A DNA stretch of 64,000 nucleotides from contig CAITLU010000018.1 in the NCBI GenBank assembly GCA_903893315.1, forward strand, positions 20,710 to 84,709, written 5' to 3'. Position numbers and translations under genes: made by a program. This document shows positions 44,779 through 56,053 of this stretch, piece after piece. The notes below the pieces were generated by a model. That model did no database searches. It worked only from the letters and a program-made list of their open reading frames with translations, and was not told the origin of the DNA. This DNA comes from an uncultured bacterium. GTDB lineage: Bacteria; Desulfobacterota; Binatia; UBA1149; CAITLU01. Numbering within the stretch: position 1 is the first letter of the stretch; each line of letters opens with the position of its first letter.

Positions 44779-46674
44779 TCAAACGAGGCCGCTTGTCTCT
44801 TTTCCCTTGATCGACGCGATCACGCTCGCCATCGTTGTTGCGTCGTCGTCGAAGCCGCCGTGCGTGGTGCTCTTGGATTGAGCGCCAGGCGCCGCCCACG
44901 CTTTCACGTTCGGCAGGTTCCTGACCGCCTCGAAATACTTCTGCATGCCGAGGATGGGCGTCGTGACGCCGCCCTCGAACGACTGCGACACCAGATACAG
45001 CAGCGAGCGACCGTAGCCGAGGATCGGCTTGCAGGTTGGATCGTGCTGCTCGACGTCGTCGCTGAGGTGGAACTGGGTGAGCCGTTTCACGTTGCCGGCG
45101 CGCAATGCCGGCGCGACGCATTCCTGAAAGACGTCCACGCGCACCGCAGGCGCCATGAAGTTCACGCTCTCGAACTTCCAGCCCAGGCGGCACCACTGCT
45201 CGATCATGTAGCTGTGCAGGATCGATCCGGCGGAATGGCCGATCAGGTGAAGACGCACCTTTGACCGGTCGGAGAAAAACGGCGACTTGCTGCAGGCTTC
45301 GCGGAGCTTGAGGCCGCCGCTGTCACCGGCCTGAGAGATCGCCTTGCTGTTCTGTTTCATTTCGCCCCAGATCGCCGTTCCGGGATGCGCCAGCAGCTTT
45401 TCCAGGCGTTCGTTCCACCATGTCCTGGCGATGTCGAGCATCCCGCCGGCTGCGCGCGGCTCGCCCTCGAGCAAGTCCTGGAGCCGGTCGCGGAGCGTGG
45501 ACATCAGGTCGGTCTCCCACATCAGCACGATCGGAAAGACCTGGTTGTCGTACAGCGCCGGTATCCACTTTGCCGCGGTCGCGGCCGCGTCGCTCTCGGA
45601 AGTAAGCCCGCCGTGCGCGTAGATGGCGATGTCGACGGCGTCGTTCTTGCCCAGACCCCACGCGCTGCGTGCAATGCCGAGCTGTCTGCCGACGAGTTCC
45701 TCGATGTCGCCGTCGTCGGTGCGGAAGTCGCCGGTGTTGCTCAGCCGTCCGTTGTTCTCCATGTCGATTATGAAGGGGTTGATCTCGCGCGCTCGCAGCG
45801 TGGAATCGTTCGCGATGTGCACCTTGCCGTTGCGCGTGCGCAGGCTCGGCGACCTGGCAATCTGTTCGTGAAGGTCGGTCACCACTCCAAGTTGCGCGGC
45901 CCAGCAGTCCATCGCGTTGTCGAGCCAGTCTTCGTAGTGCAGTACCGCGCGGCCGCCGCTACCCCACTTCGTGCCCCAGGAATTCTGGACGATGAAGCCG
46001 TCGCCGTTGTATCCGACGATCACGAACGCATGGCCGCCGTCGGCGGGCGCCGCCTTGCGTGGCGGTATCTGCCACCAGCCCTTTGTCTTCACGCCCTGGC
46101 CTTCGTCCCAACCGCTGTGGCAGGCTGCGGTCACGTAAAGTATGCCGACCTGGTTCAGCGCGACGTGCATATCGGTGACCGAGCGCGAATCGAGCCGGTA
46201 GTAGGCGCCGAGGGGTCGCAGTACGGCGTCGAGCCACCAGTCGTCCTTGGTGAGCTTGGCCGGTGCGGGAATGTTCTGGGTCGTCCACAGGCCGGACTTG
46301 CAGGCGCCGTACTTGAACCAGCCCTTCATCGCCCCACGTGCGCTGGAACCGGTGTCTGCCTGCGGATTGCCGGGGAACTCGTCGTAGCGGCGCGCCATCG
46401 AATACAGCATGAAGGGTGACACGCGGCACTCGGCAGGCTTGCGCCCGGCGCAGCGTTGCAGGTGATAGATCACGCTCGCGAGCGCGAACCCGGTGCAGGC
46501 GTTGGTCTGTCCCTGGTCAAGCAGCGGCAGATCCTCGGGCGGGAGAAGTTCACGGCGCGGAATCACTGCCACCGGCGGCATATAGGGGCGGTCGCGCAGG
46601 TCGAGCCGGTCGGGCACGACGTTGCGGATCAAACCATGAAGTGTTCGCGCAGCATTGGCGGTTGCTCTGGCCAT
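44779..46674 (-). CDS. Papain-like (C1) cysteine peptidase domain fused to a serine alpha/beta hydrolase domain
   Basis: The 631-residue protein has no signal peptide. It starts at ATG 46674 with AGGAGG upstream. Residues 30-270 form a C1 peptidase: LDQGQTNACTGFALASVIYH with the nucleophile cysteine, GGHAFVIVGYNGDGFIVQNS with histidine and asparagine, then WGTKWGSGG. There is no pro-peptide. Residues 340-600 form a separate hydrolase-like part: VDIAIYAHGGLTSESDAAAT and the nucleophile elbow RLHLIGHSAGSILHSY. Both active sites look intact. I know of no standard name for this pairing. It is divergent from an OprB-like porin gene. Confidence 0.75.
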   Translation of the reverse strand: MARATANAARTLHGLIRNVVPDRLDLRDRPYMPPVAVIPRRELLPPEDLPLLDQGQTNACTGFALASVIYHLQRCAGRKPAECRVSPFMLYSMARRYDEFPGNPQADTGSSARGAMKGWFKYGACKSGLWTTQNIPAPAKLTKDDWWLDAVLRPLGAYYRLDSRSVTDMHVALNQVGILYVTAACHSGWDEGQGVKTKGWWQIPPRKAAPADGGHAFVIVGYNGDGFIVQNSWGTKWGSGGRAVLHYEDWLDNAMDCWAAQLGVVTDLHEQIARSPSLRTRNGKVHIANDSTLRAREINPFIIDMENNGRLSNTGDFRTDDGDIEELVGRQLGIARSAWGLGKNDAVDIAIYAHGGLTSESDAAATAAKWIPALYDNQVFPIVLMWETDLMSTLRDRLQDLLEGEPRAAGGMLDIARTWWNERLEKLLAHPGTAIWGEMKQNSKAISQAGDSGGLKLREACSKSPFFSDRSKVRLHLIGHSAGSILHSYMIEQWCRLGWKFESVNFMAPAVRVDVFQECVAPALRAGNVKRLTQFHLSDDVEQHDPTCKPILGYGRSLLYLVSQSFEGGVTTPILGMQKYFEAVRNLPNVKAWAAPGAQSKSTTHGGFDDDATTMASVIASIKGKETSGLV

Positions 46675-46818
46675 GACGCTGTCCTCCTGCGCGAACAATG
46701 GCGGAGGGCGGTTATTGTCGGCAAGGGGGGTCGGCGGAAAAACATCGGGACCGCATCGGCGCGAGCGGCGCCGTCTGCGCCGGAATCCGTCGCTGAGCTT
46801 ATTTTGCCGGATTCGCTG

Positions 46819-48207
46819 ATGTATGAGCGTGCCGGGATGGCACTCTCGACAACGCGGCGGTGGCGATGCGACGGCAGGTGCGCGGCCGTGGCGTTCGCTG
46901 CGTGGGGCTGGGTGATGGTTGCTGCTGCAGGCGCTGCGACCGCGCAGGATCTGTCGACGCGCACGACTCTGAGCGGTAACTGGGGTGGTCAGCGGCAGTC
47001 GTTGATCCAGCACGGAGTCGATCTGGAAGCCGTGTGGATCGGCGACGTATTCGCCGATGTCGACGGTGGGGTACGGCGCCGCGCCGATTATCTCGGTAAC
47101 TTCGATCTGACGCTCAACGTGAATCTGGATGCACTGACCGGGTATCCGGCCGGGACCATCTTCATCTACGGTCTGGGGATCGTGGGCGACGATCCGTCAC
47201 GCGACGTCGGTGACGCGCAGGGCGTTGACGGTATCGCCGCGCCTGGCGCTGCCCGCTTGTACGAGGCCTGGTGGCAGCGGTCGTTTCTCGACGACCGTCT
47301 GTCGTTGCTGGCCGGTCTGTACGACGTGAGCTCGGAATTTGACGTCATCGACAGCGCCGCGGTGTTCATCAACAGCTCTTTCGGCATGGGCGCCGACTTC
47401 GGCATGAGTGGGGTGAACGGACCATCGGCGTTCCCGCCGACGACGTCGCTCGGCCTGCGTGCCAGAGCCGCGCTCGTCGGTCCGCTGGTGGTGCAGGCGG
47501 CGGTACTCGACGGTATTCCCGGCGATCCTGACGGACCGCACGGTACGCATGTCATCCTGCGTGACGGCGACGGGTTGCTCGTGGTCACCGAAGCGGCGGT
47601 GGTGTGGAAGGAATCCGTGACGGCGGCCGCTGCGGGACCATCGTCCGTGGAACGCCAGCGGCGCCGGCGTGTCGGGCGCGGCCGGCGAGTAGAACCTCGC
47701 GCGCTCAAGCTGGCGTTCGGGGCGTGGTTCTACACCACGCAGTTGCACGATCTCGTCAAAGTCGATGCGCAAGGCCGACCGCTCACCCAACGCGGAGATC
47801 CCGGCTATTACGTGTTGGCCGACGTCGATCTTTATCGGGAAGGCAATTCTGCGACGCAGGGGATCTCACTGTTCATGCGCGCCGGTATTGCCGATGGTGA
47901 CGTGCAGCAGTTCGCCGGTTTTGCCGGCGGCGGGCTCGTCTACACCGGATTGATACGGGAGCGCGACGACGACCAGACGGGTGTCGGCGTTGTTGCTGCG
48001 ATCAACGGCGGCGGCTTCAAACGCGCCGGCGCCGCGGCCGGTACGCCCGCGAGTGAGGCCGAGGTTGCGCTGGAGCTGACCTATCGAGTCGTGCTCACGC
48101 CGTGGTTTTCCCTGCAACCTGACGTGCAGTACGTGATCGATCCCGGCGGCACTACGCGCAATGGTAATGCGCTGGTTCTCGGCCTGCGCTCTGAGATCAC
48201 GTTCTAA
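46819..48207 (+). CDS. Carbohydrate-selective porin, OprB-like
   Basis: The protein has 462 residues from the ATG at 46819; ATG 46837 is equally likely. A signal peptide ends AAAGAATAQD. OprB-type elements follow: LSGNWGGQRQSLIQHGVDLE at the start of the barrel, GNFDLTLNVNLDALTGYPAG, WWQRSFLDDRLSLLAGLYDV, DPGYYVLADVDLYREGN and ALVLGLRSEITF ending in phenylalanine, as outer-membrane barrels do. An unusual Arg-rich insertion (RQRRRRVGRGRRVEPR, about residue 278) interrupts the barrel between two strands. It should admit sugars across the outer membrane. It is divergent from the peptidase-hydrolase gene. Confidence 0.8.
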   Translation: MYERAGMALSTTRRWRCDGRCAAVAFAAWGWVMVAAAGAATAQDLSTRTTLSGNWGGQRQSLIQHGVDLEAVWIGDVFADVDGGVRRRADYLGNFDLTLNVNLDALTGYPAGTIFIYGLGIVGDDPSRDVGDAQGVDGIAAPGAARLYEAWWQRSFLDDRLSLLAGLYDVSSEFDVIDSAAVFINSSFGMGADFGMSGVNGPSAFPPTTSLGLRARAALVGPLVVQAAVLDGIPGDPDGPHGTHVILRDGDGLLVVTEAAVVWKESVTAAAAGPSSVERQRRRRVGRGRRVEPRALKLAFGAWFYTTQLHDLVKVDAQGRPLTQRGDPGYYVLADVDLYREGNSATQGISLFMRAGIADGDVQQFAGFAGGGLVYTGLIRERDDDQTGVGVVAAINGGGFKRAGAAAGTPASEAEVALELTYRVVLTPWFSLQPDVQYVIDPGGTTRNGNALVLGLRSEITF

Positions 48208-48370
48208 TTTCCGGCTCTGGTTTGCGAAGTAGTCGGACTAGTCGCGTGGACAGCTCCACACAGATGCCGATCGGCAGCCTCCACGGCGCGTCCACAGCAA
48301 GCGCAGCGGCGGTGTGACAGAAGGTCGGCGCAAGTGCCACGACCAACTATGTCCATTCGGCCGCGCTCTT

Positions 48371-49846
48371 CTATTCCTGCCAGGCGCCGCCGAGTGCTTT
48401 GGTGAGCAGCACGCTCGCTGCCATGCGGCGGGAGTGGATGTCCACGGCGCTGCGCTGAGCGCCGAGCGCGGCGGCTTGAACGACGACGACGCTGAGAAAG
48501 TTGACGGTGCCCGCCTTGTATTGATTCATCGTCAGCGTGACCGTTTCGCGGGCCAGTTTCACCGCGTTTTGCTGCACCTCGGCTTCCTGCTCGAGAATGC
48601 GCAGAGCGGCGAGGTTGTCCTCGACTTCCTGGAATCCCGCCAGGACGCTCTGGCGGTAGGCCGCCACCGCGCCGTCGTAAAGCGCCCGTGCTTGTTCGGT
48701 CTGCGCTTTCCTGCGGCCGCCGTCGTACACGGTCTGCGAGATGGATGGCCCGAGAGCCCAGAAACGGCTCGGCCACGAAAACCAATTGGAAAGATGCGAC
48801 GACTCCAGGCCGGCCGAGGCATTGAGCGATACCGTGGGAAAGTACGCGGCTTCGGCGACGCCGATCTCGGCGTTGGCAGCGGTGACGCGCCGCTCGGCAG
48901 CGGCAATGTCGGGCCGCCGTTCGAGCAACTGAGAAGGAAGGGCGGCGGAAGCCACCAGCGGCGTCGCGGCGAGCGGTGCGACGGGCAGCGACAGGGCCGC
49001 GGGCGGCTTGCCGATCAGCACCGCGATGGCGTGCTCGAATCGCGCGCGCTGTACGCCGAGATCGAGACGCTGAGCCCGCGTCGATTCGAGCTGCGCGGTT
49101 GCCAGCACGACTTCCGAACGAGCCGCGACGCCGCCGGCGTAGCGGTTGTGGGTTATCTCCAGCGATCTTTCGTATGCGGCAACCGTCTCGTCGAGCAGCG
49201 CCTTGTCGGCGTCGATGGCTCTGAGCGAGAAGTAGTCGGTCGCCAGTTCCGCGCCGAGACTCAGGCGCGCGCTCTCCAGATCGGCCTCGCTCGCTTGTGC
49301 GCCGGCCTCGCTCGCTTCCACCGTGCGGCGCACGCGCCCCCAGAGATCCGGCTCCCAGGAGATGTCGATCGGACTCGAGTAGTTGGAGATCGCGGGTGCA
49401 TGAGTGGACTGCTTGGAAGAGCCGAGGTGCGAGGAGCCCTGCACGCGACCGGCGGAGAGACCGACCGCTGCGGTAGGGTAAAAATCTGCCTTTGCCGCGC
49501 GGACCATGGAGCGGGCCTCGCGCAGGTTCGCTTCAGCTGCGGCCAGTCCCTGATTAGAGGTCATTGCCTGCTCTTCCAGCGCGTTCAGTTCGGGATCCGA
49601 GTAGGCCTCCCACCATTTCCCGCGCGAAACGCCGTCTTGAGGCTGGGCGACCTTCCAATCCCCGGCTTCCTTGTAGGTCTGCGTCACCTCTGCCGACGGT
49701 CGCACGTAGTCGTGGCCGGCGCTGCAACCGTCGATGATCGCCACGAGCGTGAGTAACGGCACCAGCAGGTGCCACGCGGGTCGCGCGCAAGGCCGTGAGG
49801 AGCGCAGTAGAACTTTGCGTACCGGTGCTGGCGTCGATTCTGTCAT
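48371..49846 (-). CDS. RND efflux outer-membrane lipoprotein (NodT/OprM family)
   Basis: The protein has 491 residues from ATG 49846, one base after the stop of the upstream pump gene. A lipoprotein signal ends LVAIIDGC. The two-fold TolC-like repeat is visible: DPELNALEEQAMTSNQGLAA, SWEPDLWGRVRRTVEASEAG, LERRPDIAAAERRVTAANAE and FQEVEDNLAALRILEQEAEV. It forms the trimeric exit duct for the pump encoded upstream. It is the last gene of the five-gene efflux operon, convergent with the porin gene. Confidence 0.93.
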   Translation of the reverse strand: MTESTPAPVRKVLLRSSRPCARPAWHLLVPLLTLVAIIDGCSAGHDYVRPSAEVTQTYKEAGDWKVAQPQDGVSRGKWWEAYSDPELNALEEQAMTSNQGLAAAEANLREARSMVRAAKADFYPTAAVGLSAGRVQGSSHLGSSKQSTHAPAISNYSSPIDISWEPDLWGRVRRTVEASEAGAQASEADLESARLSLGAELATDYFSLRAIDADKALLDETVAAYERSLEITHNRYAGGVAARSEVVLATAQLESTRAQRLDLGVQRARFEHAIAVLIGKPPAALSLPVAPLAATPLVASAALPSQLLERRPDIAAAERRVTAANAEIGVAEAAYFPTVSLNASAGLESSHLSNWFSWPSRFWALGPSISQTVYDGGRRKAQTEQARALYDGAVAAYRQSVLAGFQEVEDNLAALRILEQEAEVQQNAVKLARETVTLTMNQYKAGTVNFLSVVVVQAAALGAQRSAVDIHSRRMAASVLLTKALGGAWQE

Positions 49847-49847
49847 G

Positions 49848-52800
49848 TCATCCGATCTCCGGCATCGCTCGGCGCCTGAGCGCACCGCGAAACTCGTTGG
49901 CGCGCAGACGAAGGCGTTCGAGGTAGAGGTAAACGACTGGTGTGGTGTAGAGCGTCAGCGCCTGGCTGACGATGAGTCCGCCGACGATGGCGATACCGAG
50001 AGGGCGGCGCAGTTCGGCTCCCACTCCGCCGCCGACGGCCAGAGGCACCGCGCCGAGCAGCGCTGCCATGGTGGTCATCATGATCGGACGGAAGCGCAGC
50101 ATACAGGCTTCGTAGATCGCTTCGTCCGGGCTGCGGCCCCGCGTCCGCTCTGCATCCATCGCGAAATCGATCATCATGATGGCGTTCTTCTTGACGATCC
50201 CGATCAGCAGCAGGATGCCGACCATGGCGATCACGCTCAGGTCGGTTCCGCACAGCAGCAGGGCGAGGATCGCTCCCACGCCGGCCGAGGGCAGTGTCGA
50301 GAGAATCGTGACCGGATGCACGAAGCTCTCATACAGCACCCCGAGTACGATGTAGACGGTGACCAGCGCGGCCAGGATCAGCAGCGGCATGTTGGCGGCG
50401 GAGGCTTGGAATGCCTGCGCGGTTCCCTGGAAGCTGCCGTGGATGCTGGCGGGCAGTCCGATCTGGCGCACCGATTTCTCGACCGCCGCAACCGCCTGGC
50501 TGAGTGCCATTCCCGGCGTCACGTTGAACGACAGCGTCACCGACGGGAACTGGCCCTGGTGGTTGACCGCCAACGTCGTCGCCGACGCCTGGTAGCGGGT
50601 GAACGCGCTTAGCGGAACCTGCGTGTCCGACGCCGATGGAACGTAGATCTGCTGCAGGGTCTCGGGACGCTGCCAGAAGCGTGGATCGACCTCCATGACG
50701 ACGTGATACTGGTTGAGCGCGGTATAGAGAATCGAAACCTGGCGCTGGCCGAATGCGTCGTAGAGAGTTTCGTCGACGAGTTTCGTGTTGATCCCCAACC
50801 TGGAGGCGGTCGGCCTGTCGATCACGAGCTGCGCTTCGAGGCCGGTATTCTGCTGGTCGCTGCTGACGTCGACCAGACCGCTGACAGTGCGCAGCTTGCG
50901 CAGCAGTTGCGGCGCCCATTCCTCGAGGTCTCCCACCGTTTCCCCCTGGAGCGTGTACTGGAACTGAGCGCTGCTGGACCGGCCCCCGATCCTCAGATCC
51001 TGCACCGCCTGTAGATAGGTCGGTGCGCCGGGAATCTTCGACAGCCCGCGGCGCAGTCTGGCGATCAGGAGATCAGCATTGATGCCACGTTCCTGCGGGG
51101 GCTTCAGTGCTACGAACAGACGTGCGGTGTTGCGAACCGAACTTCCGCCGGTGAAACCGACCACCTTGTCGACCGCGGGATCCTGCCGGATGAAGTCGAC
51201 GACCTCGGCCAGCTTCACCTTCATCGACTGAAACGAAATGTCCTGGGCCGCCTGTATGTTGCCGCTAACTCGTCCTACGTCCTGTTGAGGAAAGAATCCT
51301 TTCGGGATGACGAAGAAGAGACAGACGTTGAGCACCACGGTTGCCAGCGTCAGCGCCAGCATGAAAGGCGCGTGCCGCAGTGCCCAGCCGAGACTGCGGT
51401 CGTAGCCGGCCTGCAACCAGTCGAAGGCCCTTTCGCTGCTCCGGTAGAGAGGGCCGTGGGAACTCGACGAGGTCTTGCGCAGCAGCAGGCCGCACATCAT
51501 CGGCGTGGTGGTCATCGACACCAGCAGCGAGATTCCGATAGCTGTCGACAGGACCACCGCGAATTCGCGGAACAAGCGCCCCAGCATCCCGCCCATCAGC
51601 AGGATTGGAATGAACACCGCGATCAGCGAACTGCTCATCGACAGCACGGTAAAACCGATCTCGCGTGCACCGCGCAGCGCGGCCTCGCGCGGCGGCAGGC
51701 CTTCCTCGACGTAACGGGTGATGTTCTCGAGCACCACGATCGCATCGTCGACCACGAACCCCGTCGAGATCGTCAGTGCCATCAGCGACAGGCTGTCGAG
51801 GCTGTACCCGCACAGGTACATCACTCCGAACGTACCGATCAGCGAAACCGGGACGGCGACACTCGGAATGAGCGCCGCGCGCACGCTGCGAAGGAAGGCG
51901 AATACCACCAGGATCACGAGGATCACGGCGACCAGCAGCGTCACTTCGGCGTCGTGGAGCGATGCGCGAATGGACGGGGTGCGATCGAGCACCAGCGACA
52001 GGTTGATCGCTGCCGGAACCGCCGCCTGCAATTGAGGCATCACGCCGATCACGCGGTCGACCGTAGCGATGATGTTGGCCGCCGGAGCGCGCGAGACGAT
52101 GAGGAAGACCGCCGCGCGTTCGTTGACCAGGCCGCAGGTGCGCACGTCTTCGACCGAATCCACGACGCTGCCGACGTCTGACAACCGCACCGGCGCGCCG
52201 CCGTGCCAGGCCACGATGATAGGCCGATAGGCCGCAGCGCCGCGAAGCTGGTCGTCGGTCTGGATCTCCCAGCTGCGTGCGCCGCTGGTCAGTTGCCCTT
52301 TGGGCCGACTGACGCTGGTAGCTGACAGCACGCCGCGCACATCTTCGAGACCGACGCCGTATCTGCTGAGCGCCGCAGGGTTTAGTTCGACCCGCACGGC
52401 CGGCAGCGAACTCCCGCCTATCGTAACCTGGCCGACGCCTTCGATCTGCGCGATCTTCTGCTGCAGGACGGTAGCAGCGACGTCGTACATCTGCCCCGTA
52501 GTCATCGTGTCGGAGGTGAGCGCGAAGATGAGGACCGGGGCGTCGGCGGGATTGACCTTCTGATACTTGGGGTTGCTCGGGAGGTTGGCCGGCAGGGTGC
52601 CGCGCGCCGCGTTGATGGCTCCTTGCACGTCGCGCGCCGCGCCGTCGATGTCGCGGCCGAGATCGAACTGCAGGACGATCGACGTCGAACCCAGGTTGCT
52701 CGTCGATGTCATGTCGGTGATGCCGGCTATACGCGCGAACTGGCGCTCCAGCGGCGAGGCCACCGCCGAGGCCATCGTTTCGGGGCTCGCCCCCGGCAGC

Positions 52801-52949
52801 GAGGCCGATACCTGAATGGTAGGGAAGTCGACCTGAGGAAGCGGCGCCACCGGCAGCAACGAGAACCCGAGAATGCCGGCCAGTGTCACGCCGAGCGTCA
52901 ACAGAGTGGTTGCAACCGGTCTGTTGATGAAGGAAGCGGAAATGTTCAT
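49848..52949 (-). CDS. mdtC: RND multidrug efflux transporter, MdtC-like
   Basis: The 1033-residue inner-membrane pump has twelve helices and two large periplasmic loops. It begins with [20 protein letters not shown], a typical HAE1-RND start. Helix 4 carries the proton-relay aspartates in [20 protein letters not shown], and helix 10 keeps a lysine in [20 protein letters not shown]. It is strongly similar to the product of the preceding gene, as in MdtB/MdtC, which form a mixed trimer. Substrates in that system include bile salts and novobiocin, but specificity is not readable here. ATGA overlap with mdtB. Confidence 0.94.
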   Translation of the reverse strand: MNISASFINRPVATTLLTLGVTLAGILGFSLLPVAPLPQVDFPTIQVSASLPGASPETMASAVASPLERQFARIAGITDMTSTSNLGSTSIVLQFDLGRDIDGAARDVQGAINAARGTLPANLPSNPKYQKVNPADAPVLIFALTSDTMTTGQMYDVAATVLQQKIAQIEGVGQVTIGGSSLPAVRVELNPAALSRYGVGLEDVRGVLSATSVSRPKGQLTSGARSWEIQTDDQLRGAAAYRPIIVAWHGGAPVRLSDVGSVVDSVEDVRTCGLVNERAAVFLIVSRAPAANIIATVDRVIGVMPQLQAAVPAAINLSLVLDRTPSIRASLHDAEVTLLVAVILVILVVFAFLRSVRAALIPSVAVPVSLIGTFGVMYLCGYSLDSLSLMALTISTGFVVDDAIVVLENITRYVEEGLPPREAALRGAREIGFTVLSMSSSLIAVFIPILLMGGMLGRLFREFAVVLSTAIGISLLVSMTTTPMMCGLLLRKTSSSSHGPLYRSSERAFDWLQAGYDRSLGWALRHAPFMLALTLATVVLNVCLFFVIPKGFFPQQDVGRVSGNIQAAQDISFQSMKVKLAEVVDFIRQDPAVDKVVGFTGGSSVRNTARLFVALKPPQERGINADLLIARLRRGLSKIPGAPTYLQAVQDLRIGGRSSSAQFQYTLQGETVGDLEEWAPQLLRKLRTVSGLVDVSSDQQNTGLEAQLVIDRPTASRLGINTKLVDETLYDAFGQRQVSILYTALNQYHVVMEVDPRFWQRPETLQQIYVPSASDTQVPLSAFTRYQASATTLAVNHQGQFPSVTLSFNVTPGMALSQAVAAVEKSVRQIGLPASIHGSFQGTAQAFQASAANMPLLILAALVTVYIVLGVLYESFVHPVTILSTLPSAGVGAILALLLCGTDLSVIAMVGILLLIGIVKKNAIMMIDFAMDAERTRGRSPDEAIYEACMLRFRPIMMTTMAALLGAVPLAVGGGVGAELRRPLGIAIVGGLIVSQALTLYTTPVVYLYLERLRLRANEFRGALRRRAMPEIG

Positions 52950-55900
52950 CTGGCCCCGACGCCTGTCTTGCGGCGTCCGGCGCGCGCTTCGTTCACGCGC
53001 CGCGCCAGACCGTCGAAGGCCAGATAAATAACCGGCGTTGTGTAGAGCGTGAGTGCCTGGCTGACGATCAGACCGCCGACTATCGCGATGCCGAGGGGAC
53101 GGCGCAGTTCCGCTCCTACTCCTCCGCTCAGTGCCAGCGGCAGCGCCGCCAGCAGCGCCGCCATCGTCGTCATCATGATCGGCCGGAAGCGAAGCAGACA
53201 GGCCTGAGTGATCGCTTCTTCGGGGCTCCTGCCCTGATCGCGCTCCGCCACCAGCGCGAAGTCGATCATCATGATGGCGTTCTTCTTGACGATCCCTATC
53301 AGCAGGATGATTCCGATCACGGCTATCACGCTGAGGTCGGTGCCGCTGATCAGCAGTGCGAGCAGTGCTCCGACGCCTGCCGACGGGAGTGTCGACAGGA
53401 TGGTGATGGGATGGATGTAGCTTTCGTACAGTACGCCCAGGACGATGTAGACGGTGACGAGCGCGGCCAGGATCAGCAGCAGCTGATTGGAAAGCGAGTC
53501 ACGGAACGCCTGAGCCGTCCCTTGAAAGCTTCCTTGTATGCTCGCCGGCATTGCGACTCTGGCGATGGCGCTTTCGACCGCGCGCACGGCCTGGTCCAGC
53601 GCCACGCCCGGCGCGACGTTGAACGAGAGCGTGACCACGGGGAACTGTCCCTGATGTCCGATCACCAGCGGGCCGGTGGTCTCGCTGAGCGTCGTTACGG
53701 CGGCCAGCGGAACCTGCTCGCCGCCGGCTGCTCCGACGTAGATCGCCTTCAGTCCGTCAGGATGCTGCTGAAAGCGCGGAGCCACTTCCAGCACGACGCG
53801 GTACTGGTTGAGCTGCGTGAAGATGGTGGAGATCTGGCGCTGGCCGAACGCGTCGTAGAGCGCGTCGTCGATGTTCTGCGGAGTGATCCCGAGCCGTGAG
53901 GCGGTGCTGCGATCGATCGTCAGCGTCGCGCGGAGTCCCTGGTCCTGCTGATCGCTGCTGACGTCGCGCAGCGAAGTCTCGGCCTTGAGCGCTTCGACGA
54001 GTATGGGTGCCCAACGGCTCAGTTCGGCCGAATCGGCGTCTTCCAGGCTGTACTGGTACTGGGTGCGGCTGACGCGGTCTTCGACCGTGAGGTCCTGGAC
54101 CGGTTGCAGGAACAACCTGATTCCCTGCACCGCTGTCAGGGTGTCCTGGATACGGACTATGAAGTCGCTCGCGCTTTCGTGCCGCTGTGCCAGCGGTTTG
54201 AGGTTGATCTGGATCCGCCCGCTGTTGAGCGTGGTGTTGGTGCCGTCGATGCCGATGAACGAGGAGAGACTGGCTACCGAGGGATCCTGAAGGATGCGTT
54301 TGACCAGGGCCTGCTGGCGTTCGGCCATCGCCGCGAACGATATGGACTGAGGCGCCTCGGATATGCCGAGAACCACTCCGGTGTCCTGAACCGGAAAGAA
54401 ACCTTTCGGAACGGCGACGTAGAGGACGACCGTACAGGCCAGGATCGCCACCGCGACCAGCAGCGTCGCACCTCGGCGTGCGAGCACCCATTGCAGCGTC
54501 GTGCCGTAGGCGGCGATCGTCCGGTCGAAGATGCGCTGCGAAGTCTGATAGAAGCGGCCCTGCTGCTCTTCGGGTGTGTGCCTGAGCAGCCGGGCGCACA
54601 TCATCGGCGTCAACGTCAGCGATACAACCGCCGACAGCAGGATGGTGATGCCCAGGGTGATCGCGAATTCGCGGAACAAACGCCCCACCACGTCGCCCAT
54701 GAACAACAGCGGAATCAGCACCGCTATCAGCGAGACGGTCAGCGAAAGAATCGTGAACCCGATCTGCCTGGAACCTTTCAGAGCAGCTTCGAGAGGCGAC
54801 TCGCCGGCTTCGACGTAGCGCGCGACGTTCTCGATCATGACGATGGCGTCGTCGACTACGAAGCCGGTCGAGATCGTCAGCGCCATCAGCGAGAGATTGT
54901 TCAGACTGAAGCCGAGCAGGTACATGACGCCCAATGCTCCGACCAGCGAGAGCGGGACGGCGACGGCGGGGATCAGGGTCGCGGAGAGGTTGCGCAGGAA
55001 CAGGAAGATCACCGCTACCACCAGAGCAACCGCCAGCATCAGCTCGAACTCGACGTCCTCGACCGACGCACGAATCGTCGTTGTCCGATCGGTGAGCACG
55101 GTGACGTGCACCGATGACGGCAAGGCCGCCGACAGTTGCGGAAGCAGGTTGTGTATCCGGTCGACGATCTCGATGACGTTGGCGCCGGGTTGCCGCTGGA
55201 TGTTGAGGATCACCGCGGGCGTGTCGTTCATCCACGCCGCCTGCCTGACGTCCTCGGCATCGTCGACGACCTCGGCGATGTCGGAGATGCGGATCGGAGA
55301 ATCGTTGCGGTACGCGACGATGAGTTGCCGGTATTCGTCACTCGTCAGCAACTGGTCGTTGGCGCCGATGACGTAGGCTTGCCGCGGTCCATCGAATCCG
55401 CCCTTGGCCTGATTGACGTTGGCCGCCGCGATCGCCAGACGCAGATCCTCCAGGCTGAGTCCGTAGGCCGCGAGCGCGGTGGGATTGGCGCGCACGCGCA
55501 CGGCAGGTCTTTGTCCGCCGCTGATGCTCACGAGGCCGACACCCGGCAGTTCGGCGATCTTCTGGACCAGCCGCGTGTAGGCGAGATCCTCGACGCGCGG
55601 CAATGCAAGAGTCTGCGACGTCAGGGCCAGAGTCAGGATAGGCGCGTCGGCAGGATTGACCTTGTTGTAGATCGGCGGATTCGGAAGATCCCTGGGAAGG
55701 TAGGTAGTGCCCGCGTTGATCGCCGCCTGCACCTCCTGCTCGGCGATATCGAGACTCAGATCCAGACTGAACTGCAGTGTGATGACCGAACAGCCGCTCG
55801 AACTCGCCGACGTCATCTGCTTGAGACCGGGCATCTGTCCAAACTGACGTTCGAGCGGTGCGGTGACGGAGGAAGCCATCACCTCGGGAGCCGCCCCTGG

Positions 55901-56053
55901 GTAGAAGGTGAGTATTTGAATCGTCGGATAGTCGACCTGCGGAAGGGCCGACACCGGCAGTTGGCGATAGGCGAGGATTCCCGAAAGCAGCAGCGCCGCC
56001 ATCAGCAGGGTCGTCGCGACCGGTCGCAGGATGAAGAGACGGGAAAAGTTCAT
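52946..56053 (-). CDS. mdtB: RND multidrug efflux transporter, MdtB-like
   Basis: The 1035-residue pump parallels the following gene: [20 protein letters not shown], helix 4 [20 protein letters not shown], and helix 10 [20 protein letters not shown]. Both aspartates and the lysine of the proton pathway are present. The pair probably arose by tandem duplication and works as a heterotrimer with the adaptor upstream. It overlaps both neighbours by four bases (ATGA), so the three pump genes are translationally coupled. Confidence 0.94.
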   Translation of the reverse strand: MNFSRLFILRPVATTLLMAALLLSGILAYRQLPVSALPQVDYPTIQILTFYPGAAPEVMASSVTAPLERQFGQMPGLKQMTSASSSGCSVITLQFSLDLSLDIAEQEVQAAINAGTTYLPRDLPNPPIYNKVNPADAPILTLALTSQTLALPRVEDLAYTRLVQKIAELPGVGLVSISGGQRPAVRVRANPTALAAYGLSLEDLRLAIAAANVNQAKGGFDGPRQAYVIGANDQLLTSDEYRQLIVAYRNDSPIRISDIAEVVDDAEDVRQAAWMNDTPAVILNIQRQPGANVIEIVDRIHNLLPQLSAALPSSVHVTVLTDRTTTIRASVEDVEFELMLAVALVVAVIFLFLRNLSATLIPAVAVPLSLVGALGVMYLLGFSLNNLSLMALTISTGFVVDDAIVMIENVARYVEAGESPLEAALKGSRQIGFTILSLTVSLIAVLIPLLFMGDVVGRLFREFAITLGITILLSAVVSLTLTPMMCARLLRHTPEEQQGRFYQTSQRIFDRTIAAYGTTLQWVLARRGATLLVAVAILACTVVLYVAVPKGFFPVQDTGVVLGISEAPQSISFAAMAERQQALVKRILQDPSVASLSSFIGIDGTNTTLNSGRIQINLKPLAQRHESASDFIVRIQDTLTAVQGIRLFLQPVQDLTVEDRVSRTQYQYSLEDADSAELSRWAPILVEALKAETSLRDVSSDQQDQGLRATLTIDRSTASRLGITPQNIDDALYDAFGQRQISTIFTQLNQYRVVLEVAPRFQQHPDGLKAIYVGAAGGEQVPLAAVTTLSETTGPLVIGHQGQFPVVTLSFNVAPGVALDQAVRAVESAIARVAMPASIQGSFQGTAQAFRDSLSNQLLLILAALVTVYIVLGVLYESYIHPITILSTLPSAGVGALLALLISGTDLSVIAVIGIILLIGIVKKNAIMMIDFALVAERDQGRSPEEAITQACLLRFRPIMMTTMAALLAALPLALSGGVGAELRRPLGIAIVGGLIVSQALTLYTTPVIYLAFDGLARRVNEARAGRRKTGVGAR

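Noticed and set aside
48208..48370. Imperfect dyad GCGAAGTAGTC/GGACTAGTCGC in the gap between the porin and outer-membrane channel genes
   Set aside because: Several mismatches and no T-tract; not convincing as a terminator or operator.
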